38,859 bases of DNA from Blastocatellia bacterium UBA7656 (lineage in GTDB: Bacteria > Acidobacteriota > Blastocatellia > UBA7656): contig DLHY01000026.1 of NCBI GenBank assembly GCA_002483445.1, positions 1 to 38,859 of the forward strand, read 5' to 3'. The position numbers were made by a program, and so were the translations under genes. Below the pieces are notes generated by a model. The model was not told the DNA's origin. It saw only the letters and a program-made list of their open reading frames with translations, and ran no database searches. This document shows, in pieces, positions 7,901-16,037 of the stretch; position 1 is the stretch's first letter, and each line of letters begins with the position of its first letter.

Positions 7901-8351
7901 CTGAATACTTCACCGCCGCGTTGGTGATGTCTACGCGATTGGTTTCAATCGACACGCTGCCGCTGGCCTGCACTGTGATCTCTTCATTGATGGGCTTTGG
8001 CCGCATTATGATCTCGACCGAAGCGTTGATGCTGGCGTTGATGGCGATGTCGTTTATAGTGAAAGCTGAAAATCCCGGCATCTCGGCAATAAGGGTGTAG
8101 TTGCCCGGCGCGAGCAGCGGGACGATGAAATAGCCGTTGCTGTTGGTAGTCGTCTCGCGCTGAAATCCTGTGGCGGTGTTCAGGAGCGTGATTCGCGCGC
8201 CGGTGACGACGGCATCGGTTTCATCGATTACTGTCCCGCTCAGATTAGCGGTCGTCACCTGCGCAAGGACGGCTGGCTGGCAAACCCTCGCGCACAAAAC
8301 GAGCGCGACGAGGAGACGGCGGGGAGGGTAAAACATTTCTTTTACCTTCAT
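4968..8351 (-). CDS. Oar-like TonB-dependent outer-membrane receptor
   Basis: An 1127-residue protein. A signal peptide (about 1-31, ending LAQ) is followed by a carboxypeptidase-regulatory-like beta-sandwich (about 34-118, with LSGTVIDETDAVVTGARITL and NGYFIVPLLAPGNYTL). A plug domain follows (about 125-270, with LPVL, ALQEFTIVTSSYQADLGR and GGIVNAVAKSGT), then a long beta-barrel ending in the C-terminal strand VQLSVRYSF with the terminal Phe needed for insertion. This architecture is typical of the expanded Oar family of Acidobacteriota and myxobacteria, thought to import or bind large substrates; the substrate here is unknown. It lies 107 bases downstream of the sigma/anti-sigma fusion on the same strand, so the two may be one regulatory unit. 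Confidence 0.92.
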   Translation of the reverse strand: MKVKEMFYPPRRLLVALVLCARVCQPAVLAQVTTANLSGTVIDETDAVVTGARITLLNTATGFQRETTTNSNGYFIVPLLAPGNYTLIAEMPGFSAFTINDIAINASINASVEIIMRPKPINEEITVQASGSVSIETNRVDITNAAVKYSVTNEQVISLPVLTTTLGRNTLGVLSFLIPGVSPSSAAGSAQADSNRRGNQMSINGSRPSSVAFNLEGGDNNDHEFSSSASPFPNPDALQEFTIVTSSYQADLGRSSGGIVNAVAKSGTTQVTGNLRYFLINEAFNARGFFDQEKPRDRVSTFGGQLGGPVKLPKVSGAFFFLDYEGARASRETLSSILVPTERERIGDFSQSFPRPVDPMPFDPRNKNMPFPNDRIPNPRIDRIARLYIDKFIPSANDGENIFRQMLPTNFANDQTTLRGDKKITRSDNLSLTYFFIRSDVQSGTATLPVGSRIDSEASNHNLIVRETHLFSPRTVNHFTFAATRLEETARLIAPGATGISPSELGFTGVHPQSKNSLGAPSVTISNTGVRISTGGDAASEKATLQIKDDLSHTSGDHALKFGAETRYYLQNTRNGSNNGSFSFLGLSTIGTRHAIADFLLGVPGSYLQTSGNERYLRQRAYYFYAMDDWRVKPNLTINFGLRYELSPPFTDKLDQISVFRPGAQSERFPNAPRGILFAGDPDPVLGRVPRGAYPTDLNDFAPRAGIGWSPQFKRGWLRTIFGEGKTALRMGSGLFYDQTYGFSFSQASLTQPFSVSQSLSSDQIRGVSGAFANPFGKGPNPWPIDLRKGLFTGTPTIQPFDPSFRTAYAVHYNFILQRELPWSMLIELAYIGNSSFKLNRERELNVALLTEGARFFNVQSRRIYQQFARIPSQESTGRARYDSFQLRATRRFRIGVKFDLSYVYGKSLDDGSGPVSSAETDPFLWARSSFDRRHNFVMSYTYALPDTKLGGALGALTKGWQLSGITEMRSGLPIDISQNFDSTLTGRIASGLGRPDIVSGFTRLDPRQERTIVVDGASRTGHFLFDPRAFRVVNVQIIDESNARAGTLSRNLFDGPGINLTSLSVIKRFNLSESQRLVFRADIRNFFNRAHFLLNPLSLRVEASQFGQVSSSAPGRNVQLSVRYSF

Positions 8352-8458
8352 CGAAAAAATTGTAAAACTAATCGTGATGCGTCAGTCGTGGCGAGTAAGC
8401 GGCCCGTCTCATTAACACCCTGCTTTAGCCCGGCGAGCCGCTAACTGAGCGATTACAA

Positions 8459-11323
8459 CTAATTCTCGTTCTGAATTCTTCGCGCCATCTTCCGGGCCGC
8501 CGCGAGCGAATCCCAGAACTGGCGCGTGCTGACGAGAAACGACTGCGCGCCATCGTTTGAAACCGTAAAAGCCTGACGAAGAACTTTCTCATGAAATACG
8601 GCGGCCTCAAATATCCGTTCCGCAGCCTCGGATATATTCAAACCGTCAACATTCGAATTTTGTTCCATCGCCTGCCCGAACACCGGACTCAGCCCTTCGG
8701 CCAGAGCCGCGCTTTCCTGCTCGAAAGAGCGCGCGTGATCCGCGCCTATCTGCCTGAGCCTCGACTGCGCATTTGCGTCAAGCGCGGACATCTCTGCCGA
8801 AGAAAACTCCAGAGCGATCTGTTTGAGCGCCCAGGCGTGAAGCAATGCGCGACGCGAATGGCTCATCATCCTGCTGGCGAATCGTTGAATCTCCTGGTCG
8901 ATTTCGCCGCCCCGCGCCGAGAAATGGCTCCGCAGATGTTCATAAACGGGTATGCGGTCTCTGCGAATCTCGACTCTGCGCGACGCGACAGGCCGAGCAG
9001 GCAGGCTCATCTGCTGCTTCAAGGCTTCATCCGCGGTCAGTATCTCAAGCGACACTGCCGAACTGTCTGCCATCGACTGAAGCGCGTCCAGGAATTCGCC
9101 CCTGCGCTTTTCCGAATCGACTATGGCCTGGATTCTCAATCCTCCGTCCGCTCGCTTCACATCCGTCTGCTCGCGCAGGCACGCGCCTATCGAATGAAGT
9201 TGATAAAGAGCCTCAACCTCAAGCTCCATAATCGCCGCCGCGCTCAATCGCGCAGCCTCCCTCACTTCAGGCGCGACCGGCTCAACCGTCTCTCGCCTGA
9301 TCATCGCCGGACGATAGGCGCTGAGGATTTCACGATCAGGCTCGAAAACTCTCGGAGCTATTTCGTTCAATTGATGCCGCTCGAACGAGCTTTCAACGAG
9401 CCGGTATTCATAGACGCCTTCCTGCCGTCGCAGTTGCAAAACCTGCTCTACCGCGTGCAGGTCTGCTCGCTTGAGGCGAAGGGCGGCGCTTACAAGTTTC
9501 CCCGAAGGATCGACCGGCTGGTAATTTATCACATAAGCGTTCGATTCCTGCTCGACGCGGGCCTCTTCGATGTTCGGGACGATGGCAGCGAAACTCTTTG
9601 CTGAAGGATCGAGCCGCCATAACTCGTTGAGTGGTTCACCGGTCGCTTCAGGCGCGAATATCTCGACGCCTGCGCCCAGACGATAAACAGTTCTCGCCCC
9701 GTCCGCCGCAGTCCATTCGGCGGCTATCATCTGTCCTCTTTCGGTGTAGACTCTACGCGCTCGCGTGCCTCTGGTCGTGTTCGTCCACACCTCGACTCTC
9801 TGTCGCGAGACGAGTTCCGCAGATCGGCGCTCTTCGAGATTGAAGACGCGATGCACGGCCTGATCGGGCTTTTGAAGCGCGGCGTCTTCCGTAGCTCCCG
9901 CGCGCCGCAGGAGATCAGTCGCCGAAACGATGGGCGGTCGCACGCGCAGATAAACTACCAGCGCGATCAAAAGCATTGCCAGCACAGTGGTCACAGCGCC
10001 CGGTCTTAGCAGCGCGCCGAATCCCGCAAACAATCCTCGCAGCCGGTCACGCAAAGGCAGGCTGACAATCTGCAAAGTGTCGCGCTCGCTGATCACCACT
10101 CCCACGTCCTGCTCACTGACCACTGACAGAGTCGGATCGCAGTAGAGCGCCTGCACTTTAGGCCACGATTCGGAGAAACTGATATTGGCTTCTATCGAAC
10201 GTCCCTCGCTCAACTCGATTCTCGCCCCCTGATCAGCCTCGCCGTCGGGCGGCGACTCGACGTTCATGAAAAGCATACGCACGCCCTGCTCGCTCAACAC
10301 TTCGACGAATCCTATCTTTTCAGCGACGTTGACCGATAGCGTTTGCTCGTTGATGTCAGAGCCGATTTTCTGCGAGCCGAGTATGAATCCGTTGACCGAT
10401 ACGTGAAGTTCCGAAGGAGAATGCTCGAAGACTTCTCTTTGCCGACGGTGGAGGCTGCGCACAATATCCGAGGGCGGGCGCGAGCGAGGGGAGCGATCAT
10501 CAGGGCCGAGCATATCGGTCGGATATCGATCCGAGAGGGGCGGCAGTCCGAGCATTCGATTGACTTCATCGAGGCAGCGAGGACAACTGACCAGATGCGC
10601 AAGCCGTGAACTGTCTAAAGAGTCGCCTTCCTGTGAAGCGTAAATCTGCTGCCAGTCTTCGACGCTCGGACACTCGCCGTGTTTTGCGGCGAATATGGCG
10701 CGGCGAAGCGAGGCGAGAAATTCCGTCGAAGTTTGTCCGAACAGGATTTCGGAAAGCGCGGCTGCGGGGGTTTCTCCGGCGATGCTGAGTCTTCCGGGAT
10801 TTTCGATGTGGAGTCGGACTTCGCGTCGGGCTATTCGCATCCAGTCATCGACGGCGCGTCGCGGAGAGCGAAGAAGGCGGGCGATCTCTCCGGGAAAGTA
10901 TCCGTGAAAAAATCTCAGTATCAGCACGCTGCCTGCTTTGGAGGTGACTTTGCGGATCGAGGCGTAATGACAGATGTGGCGAAGCTCATCGCGCACCTGA
11001 GCCTCGGAGCGCGGGTCTATGGAACGAAGCCCCATCTCGGCTGAATCGAAATCGATGAGCGAGAGTTGAGTCAATGAGTGTCGGGCGTCGCGGCGAACCT
11101 GCGAGAGGTGAAGGTTTCTCACTATCGCGTAGAGGTAGCCTTCGAGGTTCTGAATCGATGCTAGATCAGGGCGGGAGAGCGTGAAATGAATGAAAGCGTC
11201 ATGGAGTAGGTCTTCAGCTTTTTCCTGATTTTGCGTCAGCCGCAGAGTCCAGCCCATAAGTCGGTCATATCTTTCTATGAAGATATCTTCGTGGCTGTGA
11301 GCTATTTTCCACGGGTTGAGCAT
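8459..11323 (-). CDS. ECF sigma factor fused to zinc anti-sigma motif, TM and extracytoplasmic domain
   Basis: A single 954-residue chain. Residues of about 12-85 are sigma region 2 (FIERYDRLMGWTLRLTQNQ, AEDLLHDAF, YLYAIVRNLHLSQ). Residues of about 110-172 are region 4 (VLILRFFHGYFPGEIARLL followed by a recognition helix). Residues 243-250 hold HLVSCPRC, the H-x3-C-x2-C motif of zinc anti-sigma domains. One membrane helix lies at about 441-460, and the remaining about 490 residues should be extracytoplasmic, with a DUF-like beta region (about 495-690) and a mostly helical C-terminus. Normally sigma and anti-sigma are separate proteins. A fused form implies a membrane-held sigma factor that must be released by proteolysis or that acts in place. 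It precedes an Oar-like receptor gene on the same strand. AGAGG stands just before the start. Confidence 0.85.
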   Translation of the reverse strand: MLNPWKIAHSHEDIFIERYDRLMGWTLRLTQNQEKAEDLLHDAFIHFTLSRPDLASIQNLEGYLYAIVRNLHLSQVRRDARHSLTQLSLIDFDSAEMGLRSIDPRSEAQVRDELRHICHYASIRKVTSKAGSVLILRFFHGYFPGEIARLLRSPRRAVDDWMRIARREVRLHIENPGRLSIAGETPAAALSEILFGQTSTEFLASLRRAIFAAKHGECPSVEDWQQIYASQEGDSLDSSRLAHLVSCPRCLDEVNRMLGLPPLSDRYPTDMLGPDDRSPRSRPPSDIVRSLHRRQREVFEHSPSELHVSVNGFILGSQKIGSDINEQTLSVNVAEKIGFVEVLSEQGVRMLFMNVESPPDGEADQGARIELSEGRSIEANISFSESWPKVQALYCDPTLSVVSEQDVGVVISERDTLQIVSLPLRDRLRGLFAGFGALLRPGAVTTVLAMLLIALVVYLRVRPPIVSATDLLRRAGATEDAALQKPDQAVHRVFNLEERRSAELVSRQRVEVWTNTTRGTRARRVYTERGQMIAAEWTAADGARTVYRLGAGVEIFAPEATGEPLNELWRLDPSAKSFAAIVPNIEEARVEQESNAYVINYQPVDPSGKLVSAALRLKRADLHAVEQVLQLRRQEGVYEYRLVESSFERHQLNEIAPRVFEPDREILSAYRPAMIRRETVEPVAPEVREAARLSAAAIMELEVEALYQLHSIGACLREQTDVKRADGGLRIQAIVDSEKRRGEFLDALQSMADSSAVSLEILTADEALKQQMSLPARPVASRRVEIRRDRIPVYEHLRSHFSARGGEIDQEIQRFASRMMSHSRRALLHAWALKQIALEFSSAEMSALDANAQSRLRQIGADHARSFEQESAALAEGLSPVFGQAMEQNSNVDGLNISEAAERIFEAAVFHEKVLRQAFTVSNDGAQSFLVSTRQFWDSLAAARKMARRIQNEN

Positions 11324-11612
11324 AAACGCCTCTACTATATGACGCCCCTGGGGAGAGTGATATCGAAAACGGATCAGAAAAATTTACAGGTAATTTCGTC
11401 CGTGTGCGAGGGGAGAATGGTCGGTTGCGGCTGATTTGCTGAGAGAGAGTCGGGATAGAGGGAATTCCAGTCAGGTTGAACGGATCGCTTAGATTCAGAA
11501 GGGTGGAAACCGCGTTTTGCGATCTTCCCATAGTTCGAAGGGCCGGGTTATTATCAAGCCTTCATACGGAGCGAAGGATGCTCCGAATCTGTTCGTCTCT
11601 ATTCGATAAAAC

Positions 11613-12080
11613 ATGGAAAGACAAACAACATACGCGTCGACGAGTCGCCTTGAAACTTCAGCGACCGAATCAGTAGTGATTCATTGCAGCGATCATCGTT
11701 TTCAAAGCGGCTTTCGCGAATTTCTCATCGATGGTTTGAAACTCGACTCTTATGCTCTGCTCGCCGTACCGGGCGGAGGGCATTTTCTTTCGCTCGAACC
11801 CTACATGCCCAAGTTCACGAAAGCCAATCTGCAAAGTCTTTCTTTTCTCATCAAACGAACCGGCGCGCGGCGGGTCATACTCATAGGCCACGATGACTGT
11901 CTGTTCTTCCGTGACCGCGCCGAGTTCCTGTTCGCCGAAAAGGAGTTCCGCCAAAAGCAGATAGCAAATCTGCGAATGGCGCGAAACCGGCTTCTGGAGC
12001 GGTTTTCGCTCTTCGCAGCCGAAATCTACTTCGCTCAGGCGGGCGCGGATGGAATCCTGACTTTCGTCAAGATGGAGTGA
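11613..12080 (+). CDS. Small beta-class carbonic anhydrase-like protein
   Basis: A 155-residue protein with the zinc-site pattern of beta-carbonic anhydrases: C25-S-D27-H-R29 in VIHCSDHRF and H93-D-D-C96 in LIGHDDC, plus the glycine-rich VPGGGHFLS (about 52-60) between them. In the family, two Cys and one His bind zinc while the Asp-Arg pair gates the site; the reaction is CO2 hydration. The protein is shorter than classical members (about 200 residues) but matches a compact bacterial subgroup. It has no signal peptide, so it is cytoplasmic. No strong ribosome site precedes 11613; a later start would lose part of an unconserved leader only. It is divergent from the sigma-fusion gene. Confidence 0.75.
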   Translation: MERQTTYASTSRLETSATESVVIHCSDHRFQSGFREFLIDGLKLDSYALLAVPGGGHFLSLEPYMPKFTKANLQSLSFLIKRTGARRVILIGHDDCLFFRDRAEFLFAEKEFRQKQIANLRMARNRLLERFSLFAAEIYFAQAGADGILTFVKME

Positions 12081-12151
12081 TTGTCATTTGTCCCTATTGT
12101 CCGCCGTGGTGGGCAAAAAACGACGTACAAGGAACAAGGGACAAATGACAA
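12081..12151. repeat. Short-word palindrome between convergent genes
   Basis: TTGTCATTTGTCCCT (12081-12095) pairs perfectly with AGGGACAAATGACAA (12137-12151) around a 41-base loop. It fills the whole gap between the carbonic anhydrase stop and the convergent cytochrome stop. It is made of the same words (GACAAATGACAA) as the palindrome at 16941-17013. It may serve as a bidirectional terminator. Confidence 0.75.
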
Positions 12152-12153
12152 AA

Positions 12154-12804
12154 TCAATGCTTGCCGGGATCGAGAGGCACGCCTTTTCGCTGGGCGGCCA
12201 TGTAGGCTTCGACTGCGATCAATCGCGGATCGTCGAGCGGGAGAGGTTTGCCCTCCATCGGATTTTCTATGCACCAGTTGATCATCTCCCGAATGCTGAC
12301 CACCTTTTTTATCTGAGTTTGAAACTTGGGATAGGTTTCGGCGTGCGTGTTCGAAGCGTTCGGATGGCACATATCGCATGAAATCCCGATGGTTCCGCCG
12401 AGCGCCTTCCAGTCATGAAAGAGTTTATCTCCTTCCTCGATCACGCGCTTCTGCTCGCGTTCCCACGTCAGGCGATCCCGCTCCGTCCATTTCGAAGTTT
12501 GCCGCGACTGCTCGGCAGCGACGGCGGCCATCATTTTCGCGGCCACCTCGCGCGCCTTTTCGGGCGTCAGGACTTCGCCTTCGCGAACCCCGTCGATTTC
12601 CATGCTCGTCTTGCCATCGCAGAGTTGGACGACGAGGTTTCCGCTATCGCTTTTCGCTTCAGGGTGCCGCGGCTGATTCTGTTGCGCGACGGCGCTGACC
12701 GCGCCGGGGCTGATAGCCTGCCCCGTTCGGTCTGAGAACGAAAACATAAACGCGGCGAGCGCGAATGCTGCAAGAGTAACAAGCTTGTAGGATTTATTGA
12801 TCAT
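12154..12804 (-). CDS. Secreted mono-heme cytochrome c, SoxA-like
   Basis: A 216-residue protein from ATG 12804, which follows a strong GGAGGAAGCG; the frame is open further upstream, but those codons lie in a repeat. The N-terminal hydrophobic segment (about 7-23) is a signal or anchor. One heme-c site, C143-D-M-C146-H147, is followed by a C-terminal stretch (MINWCIENPMEGKPLPLDD, then AVEAYM) resembling the end of SoxA-type cytochromes. Residues of about 80-130 are helical and charged. It probably carries electrons in the periplasm, perhaps with the phosphoesterase and di-heme peroxidase encoded upstream on the same strand. A specific Sox role is not supported, as no other sox genes are seen. 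Confidence 0.75.
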   Translation of the reverse strand: MINKSYKLVTLAAFALAAFMFSFSDRTGQAISPGAVSAVAQQNQPRHPEAKSDSGNLVVQLCDGKTSMEIDGVREGEVLTPEKAREVAAKMMAAVAAEQSRQTSKWTERDRLTWEREQKRVIEEGDKLFHDWKALGGTIGISCDMCHPNASNTHAETYPKFQTQIKKVVSIREMINWCIENPMEGKPLPLDDPRLIAVEAYMAAQRKGVPLDPGKH

Positions 12805-12821
12805 CGCTTCCTCCAAACAGT

Positions 12822-12900
12822 AGTGATGAGTGATGAGTGGCGAAAGAGGTGATGAGCCTGCAAACAATTTCGGAAACCTCATCACTCATCACTCATCACT
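12822..12900. repeat. ATGAGTG-word palindrome
   Basis: AGTGATGAGTGATGAGT (12822-12838) pairs perfectly with ACTCATCACTCATCACT (12884-12900). A further pair of GATGAG/CTCATC units lies in the loop. It fills the gap between the metallophosphoesterase stop (12902) and the cytochrome start, so any shared transcript would carry this hairpin. A partial copy stands at about 28306-28347. Confidence 0.75.
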
Positions 12901-12901
12901 T

Positions 12902-14026
12902 TCAGTAAGACTTGAACTCAGGCGCGGGCGGCACGTTCGTCCTGCCCCACGATTCCAGATAAGCGCGGCTGACGGTCAGAGGATTGCGACTCCACAGGTT
13001 GTGATTCTTATCGACGTAGCCGCCGCGATAAACGTCAATCGTTCCGTCGCCCGTCCCGTCTGCTTCATCGAACGGATCGGCGCGATCCATCTGAACCGTG
13101 AGCTTGGGCAATCCTTCCGGCGCATAAGGCCACGGCCACGCGGTCGAGAGCATTCCATGAAAATGAATATTGCGGATGCGATGCGTGAGCATCTGATGCG
13201 TGTGGCCGTGAATGACGGTGACTGATCTGAAAGGAAAGAGCATCGCCTGCACCTGATCAGCATCAGCAGTCCAGAAATTCCATGGCTCGTAGTATTTGTA
13301 AAGCGGCGAGTGCGAAAAGATCACCACCGGCGTCGTCCGCGGCACCTTCGCAAGATCGCGACGGAGCCACGCCCGCCCCTCGTCGCCAACCTCGAATCGA
13401 CTCTGAAGCGAGTTATCCAGCCCCGCGACCGTGAGCATTCGCTCCATCGGAGTCATTTTTCTTTCAGTCCAGAAATCCTTTTCGTTGACGCTCATCAACG
13501 TTATGAAATGAATTCCCTTATGATCGAACGAGTATTGAGGCTGGCCGAAATGCTCGCGCCACCGCTCGCCCATGTCCAGAAACCAGTCATGCTCTCCGAC
13601 CATCATTTTGATCGGCGCTTTCACTTCGCGGAGAATCTCCTTGCCAAGCTCAAGCTCGGCGGGCTGGCCCAGTTGAGCGAGGTCTCCTCCGAAGAGTACG
13701 AAATCGGGTTGCGGATCAAGCGCGTTTATGTCCTGAACGGCTCTGAGAGTCGCTTTGACGAATCGCTCATTCAGAGTGCGCTCGTAAAGATGTGTGTCTG
13801 AGATGTATGCGAATCGAAAGAGCGGCTTTTCCGCCGTCTGCGCCTCGACCACATCGACGAGTTGAAACGAGTGAGGCGGCAGAATCGATTGCGCGGCGGC
13901 CAGGGCGCCAGCCGTGCCAGCTATTTTCATGAACGAGCGGCGATCAAGCCTGCCGACTGCCTGAAAGAAGTCAGCGCGCTCGCGTCTGTATTCCTGTTCT
14001 CTTTTTTTCCATTTGAGCGGCCACAT
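12902..14026 (-). CDS. Tat-exported calcineurin-like metallophosphoesterase
   Basis: A 374-residue protein. The twin-arginine signal DRRSFMKIAG (29-38) is followed by an alanine-rich segment, so the folded enzyme is exported. The metal-site motifs come in order: SDTH (76-79), GGDL (113-116), GEHD (144-147, where most relatives have GNHD, so the usual Asn ligand is Glu), FSHSPL and GHTHQ. These define a binuclear metal phosphoesterase; the substrate is unknown. After the signal, a 28-residue charged leader (MWPLKWKKREQEYRRERADF) precedes the RR motif. It sits between a di-heme peroxidase and a cytochrome c on one strand, which suggests a periplasmic redox setting. Confidence 0.88.
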   Translation of the reverse strand: MWPLKWKKREQEYRRERADFFQAVGRLDRRSFMKIAGTAGALAAAQSILPPHSFQLVDVVEAQTAEKPLFRFAYISDTHLYERTLNERFVKATLRAVQDINALDPQPDFVLFGGDLAQLGQPAELELGKEILREVKAPIKMMVGEHDWFLDMGERWREHFGQPQYSFDHKGIHFITLMSVNEKDFWTERKMTPMERMLTVAGLDNSLQSRFEVGDEGRAWLRRDLAKVPRTTPVVIFSHSPLYKYYEPWNFWTADADQVQAMLFPFRSVTVIHGHTHQMLTHRIRNIHFHGMLSTAWPWPYAPEGLPKLTVQMDRADPFDEADGTGDGTIDVYRGGYVDKNHNLWSRNPLTVSRAYLESWGRTNVPPAPEFKSY

Positions 14027-14040
14027 ATCAACCTCCGTTG

Positions 14041-14169
14041 TCAGTTTTCAGTTTTCAGTTTTCAGTTTTCAGTTACCGGAAAAGCGATGAAACCTTCATC
14101 AACTCATTCTTGAAAAACGCTTGAATACTTTCTGACTGCTGAAGACTGAAAACTGAAAACTGAAAACTG
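14041..14169. repeat. CAGTTTT-word palindrome reaching into a CDS
   Basis: Five tandem CAGTTTT-type units at 14041-14075 face the complementary CTGAAAA-type units at 14141-14169. The left arm is intergenic. The right arm lies inside the 3' end of the di-heme peroxidase gene and encodes its unusual tail. The period is seven bases, as in the other short-word palindromes of this window. Confidence 0.75.
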
Positions 14170-15321
14170 GCTACTGCCTTGAGTCAGACGACGAACTCGT
14201 TCGCTGGTCAGACTCTTCAAGTATGCTTCGATATCGCTGATCTCCTGTTCCGTGAGATCGAGTTTGCGAATACCGCCATCGAGATTGGGGTTCCCCTCCC
14301 CGCCTTTGTTGTAAAACTCTATGGTCTCGCGCAGAGTCTTCATCGAGCCGTCGTGCATGTAAGGAGCCGTAAGCTCTATGTCGCGAAGCGTCGGCGTTTT
14401 GAATGCGCCGACATCCTTAGGCTGGCGCGTGACCAAGAATCGCCCAAGTTCGGAAAAGCCTTCCGTGAGCGAAAGCTTGTCCAGAGCATCGGCATCGAGT
14501 TTGCCTGCCTGAGCCATCTGCTGAACCTGACGAGCGAGTTGCTCGAAATTGCCTGACGCTTTCATGCCGATGCCGATGTTGTGATATTTGAAGTCAGTGA
14601 AAAACGGCGACGAAGCGTTGAACTCGTGACAGGTGACGCATCGCCCCTTGCCTTTGAAAAGCTCGAATCCACGTTGCGCCTCTTCGCTCAACGCCCCGCG
14701 GTCGCCCGCATTGAAACGATCAAACGCGGAATCGCCCGAAAGCTGAGTGCGCTCGAAAGCGGCGATGGCGCGCGCAAGGTCATCGATATTGACGGGTCTT
14801 GCGAAGACTGCCTGAAATCGTTTCGCGTATTCAGGGATTTTTTTCACCTTGGCCACGACCGCTTCGTGCGAAGGCATAGCCATTTCAATCGGATTGATGA
14901 GCGGGCCTTTGGCCTGCTCTTCGAGAGATTTCGCGCGCCCGTCCCAGAATTGCTCGACGTTGAACATCGCGTTGAGAACGGTCGGCGAGTTGCGCGCGCC
15001 TTTCTTGCCGCCCACTCCCTCGGCGACGCTCGTCGGTTGAGCGAAAGCTGTTTTCGGATCGTGACACGTCGCGCAACTGACGGTGTCATCGACCGAGAGG
15101 CGTTTATCGAAGTAGAGGTCTCGCCCCAAAGCGACCTTCGCTTCGGTCATCGGATTATCTTTCGGTATGAGCAACTCCCACAGGTCGGCGGGAATTGCGG
15201 GCGGCAGGTCAGGTTTGAATTTCTGCCCGACGGCTGAACCGTCATGCGCCAGCGCAAGGATCATCGATCCGAGCGATACTGCAATGAGAAAGATTTTCAG
15301 TTTTTGAAATCTCGTTTTCAT
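14104..15321 (-). CDS. Di-heme cytochrome c peroxidase, MauG family
   Basis: A 405-residue secreted protein from ATG 15321 (GCGAGGTC upstream); the frame is open a further 45 bases. A signal peptide (about 8-30) precedes two heme-c domains: C83-A-T-C86-H87 and C228-V-T-C231-H232. Other family hallmarks are LGRDLYFDKRLS, FWDGRA, the conserved PTLRD and YMHDGS. Members reduce H2O2 or oxidise protein side chains in the periplasm. The last 23 residues (SSQFSVFSF onward) are translated from a CAGTTTT repeat at 14141-14169, so the original stop was probably lost when the repeat arrived. The divergent ECF operon with a heme-motif anti-sigma starts 150 bases away, a plausible regulator. Confidence 0.9.
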   Translation of the reverse strand: MKTRFQKLKIFLIAVSLGSMILALAHDGSAVGQKFKPDLPPAIPADLWELLIPKDNPMTEAKVALGRDLYFDKRLSVDDTVSCATCHDPKTAFAQPTSVAEGVGGKKGARNSPTVLNAMFNVEQFWDGRAKSLEEQAKGPLINPIEMAMPSHEAVVAKVKKIPEYAKRFQAVFARPVNIDDLARAIAAFERTQLSGDSAFDRFNAGDRGALSEEAQRGFELFKGKGRCVTCHEFNASSPFFTDFKYHNIGIGMKASGNFEQLARQVQQMAQAGKLDADALDKLSLTEGFSELGRFLVTRQPKDVGAFKTPTLRDIELTAPYMHDGSMKTLRETIEFYNKGGEGNPNLDGGIRKLDLTEQEISDIEAYLKSLTSERVRRLTQGSSQFSVFSFQSSAVRKYSSVFQE

Positions 15322-15417
15322 CTGCAAGACCTCGCTTGCGCTTTGGGGTGGCGACAGGAATGACACGCCTGACGCGGGTTTATTCCATTGCGGAGGATTT
15401 TCTTGAGGAAGGAATAC

Positions 15418-15445
15418 TTGATCCGATCACGTGTTATTCTATAGT
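15418..15445 (+). promoter_or_regulatory. Sigma-70-like promoter for ECF operon
   Basis: TTGATC at 15418-15423, a 16-base spacer and TATAGT at 15440-15445, placed 25 bases before the ATG at 15471. It lies in the intergenic region shared with the divergent peroxidase gene. Confidence 0.4.
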
Positions 15446-15470
15446 GGTTCTGTGTCGGGAACCGTCCCTT

Positions 15471-16037
15471 ATGCAGGAAGGCGATCAAAAGGCGAGTTTT
15501 TCGGAAGCGGCGATTGAGCATCTGGACGCGCTCTACGGATTTGCCATGGCGATGACGCGCAACGAGACGGAATCGGAAGACCTGGTGCAGGAGACTTATC
15601 TTCGAGCCGTCCGCGCCTTCGGCCAGTTGATGCCGGACAGCAATCTGAAGGGATGGCTGTTTGCAATAATGCGAAATGTATGGCTCAATCAACTGCGACA
15701 CGCGCGCAGCGGCCCCCATTTTATAGAGATTGACGCGGAAGAAGAAGGGATGGATTTTCCCGATGTGAGCGGGACTGATCCGTTTTCGATCTATCTGAAA
15801 AAGGTCGAGCGGCGCGAGGTTCACGCTGCGATAGAAAGCCTTCCTCTGCTTCATCGCGAGATCATACTGCTTCGCGATATAGAAGGCTTCAGCTATCAGC
15901 AGATCGCAGGGATTCTCGGATGCCCTGCCGGAACGGTGATGTCGCGTTTGGGAAGAGCGCGGGAGAAGCTGCGCGAGTTGCTCGGCTGGTGGCGCAGGGA
16001 ATCGGACAGGAAAACGCTGAGGAGTAAAGAAGCATGA
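15471..16037 (+). CDS. ECF RNA polymerase sigma factor
   Basis: A 188-residue RpoE-like sigma factor from ATG 15471; upstream in-frame codons run into the promoter region and are not conserved. Region 2 (about 14-80) has DALYGFAMAMTRNE, SEDLVQETYLRA and GWLFAIMRNVWLNQLR. Region 4 (about 115-172) has LPLLHREIILLRDIEGFSYQ and GCPAGTVMSRLGRAREKLR, the -35 recognition helix. The gene overlaps its anti-sigma partner by four bases (ATGA), the usual coupling for ECF/anti-sigma pairs. It is divergent from the di-heme peroxidase, phosphoesterase and cytochrome cluster, a likely target. Confidence 0.92.
   Translation: MQEGDQKASFSEAAIEHLDALYGFAMAMTRNETESEDLVQETYLRAVRAFGQLMPDSNLKGWLFAIMRNVWLNQLRHARSGPHFIEIDAEEEGMDFPDVSGTDPFSIYLKKVERREVHAAIESLPLLHREIILLRDIEGFSYQQIAGILGCPAGTVMSRLGRAREKLRELLGWWRRESDRKTLRSKEA

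Noticed and set aside
12822..12900. CRISPR array
   Set aside because: Units are about 7 bases without spacers and arranged as a palindrome; no cas genes.
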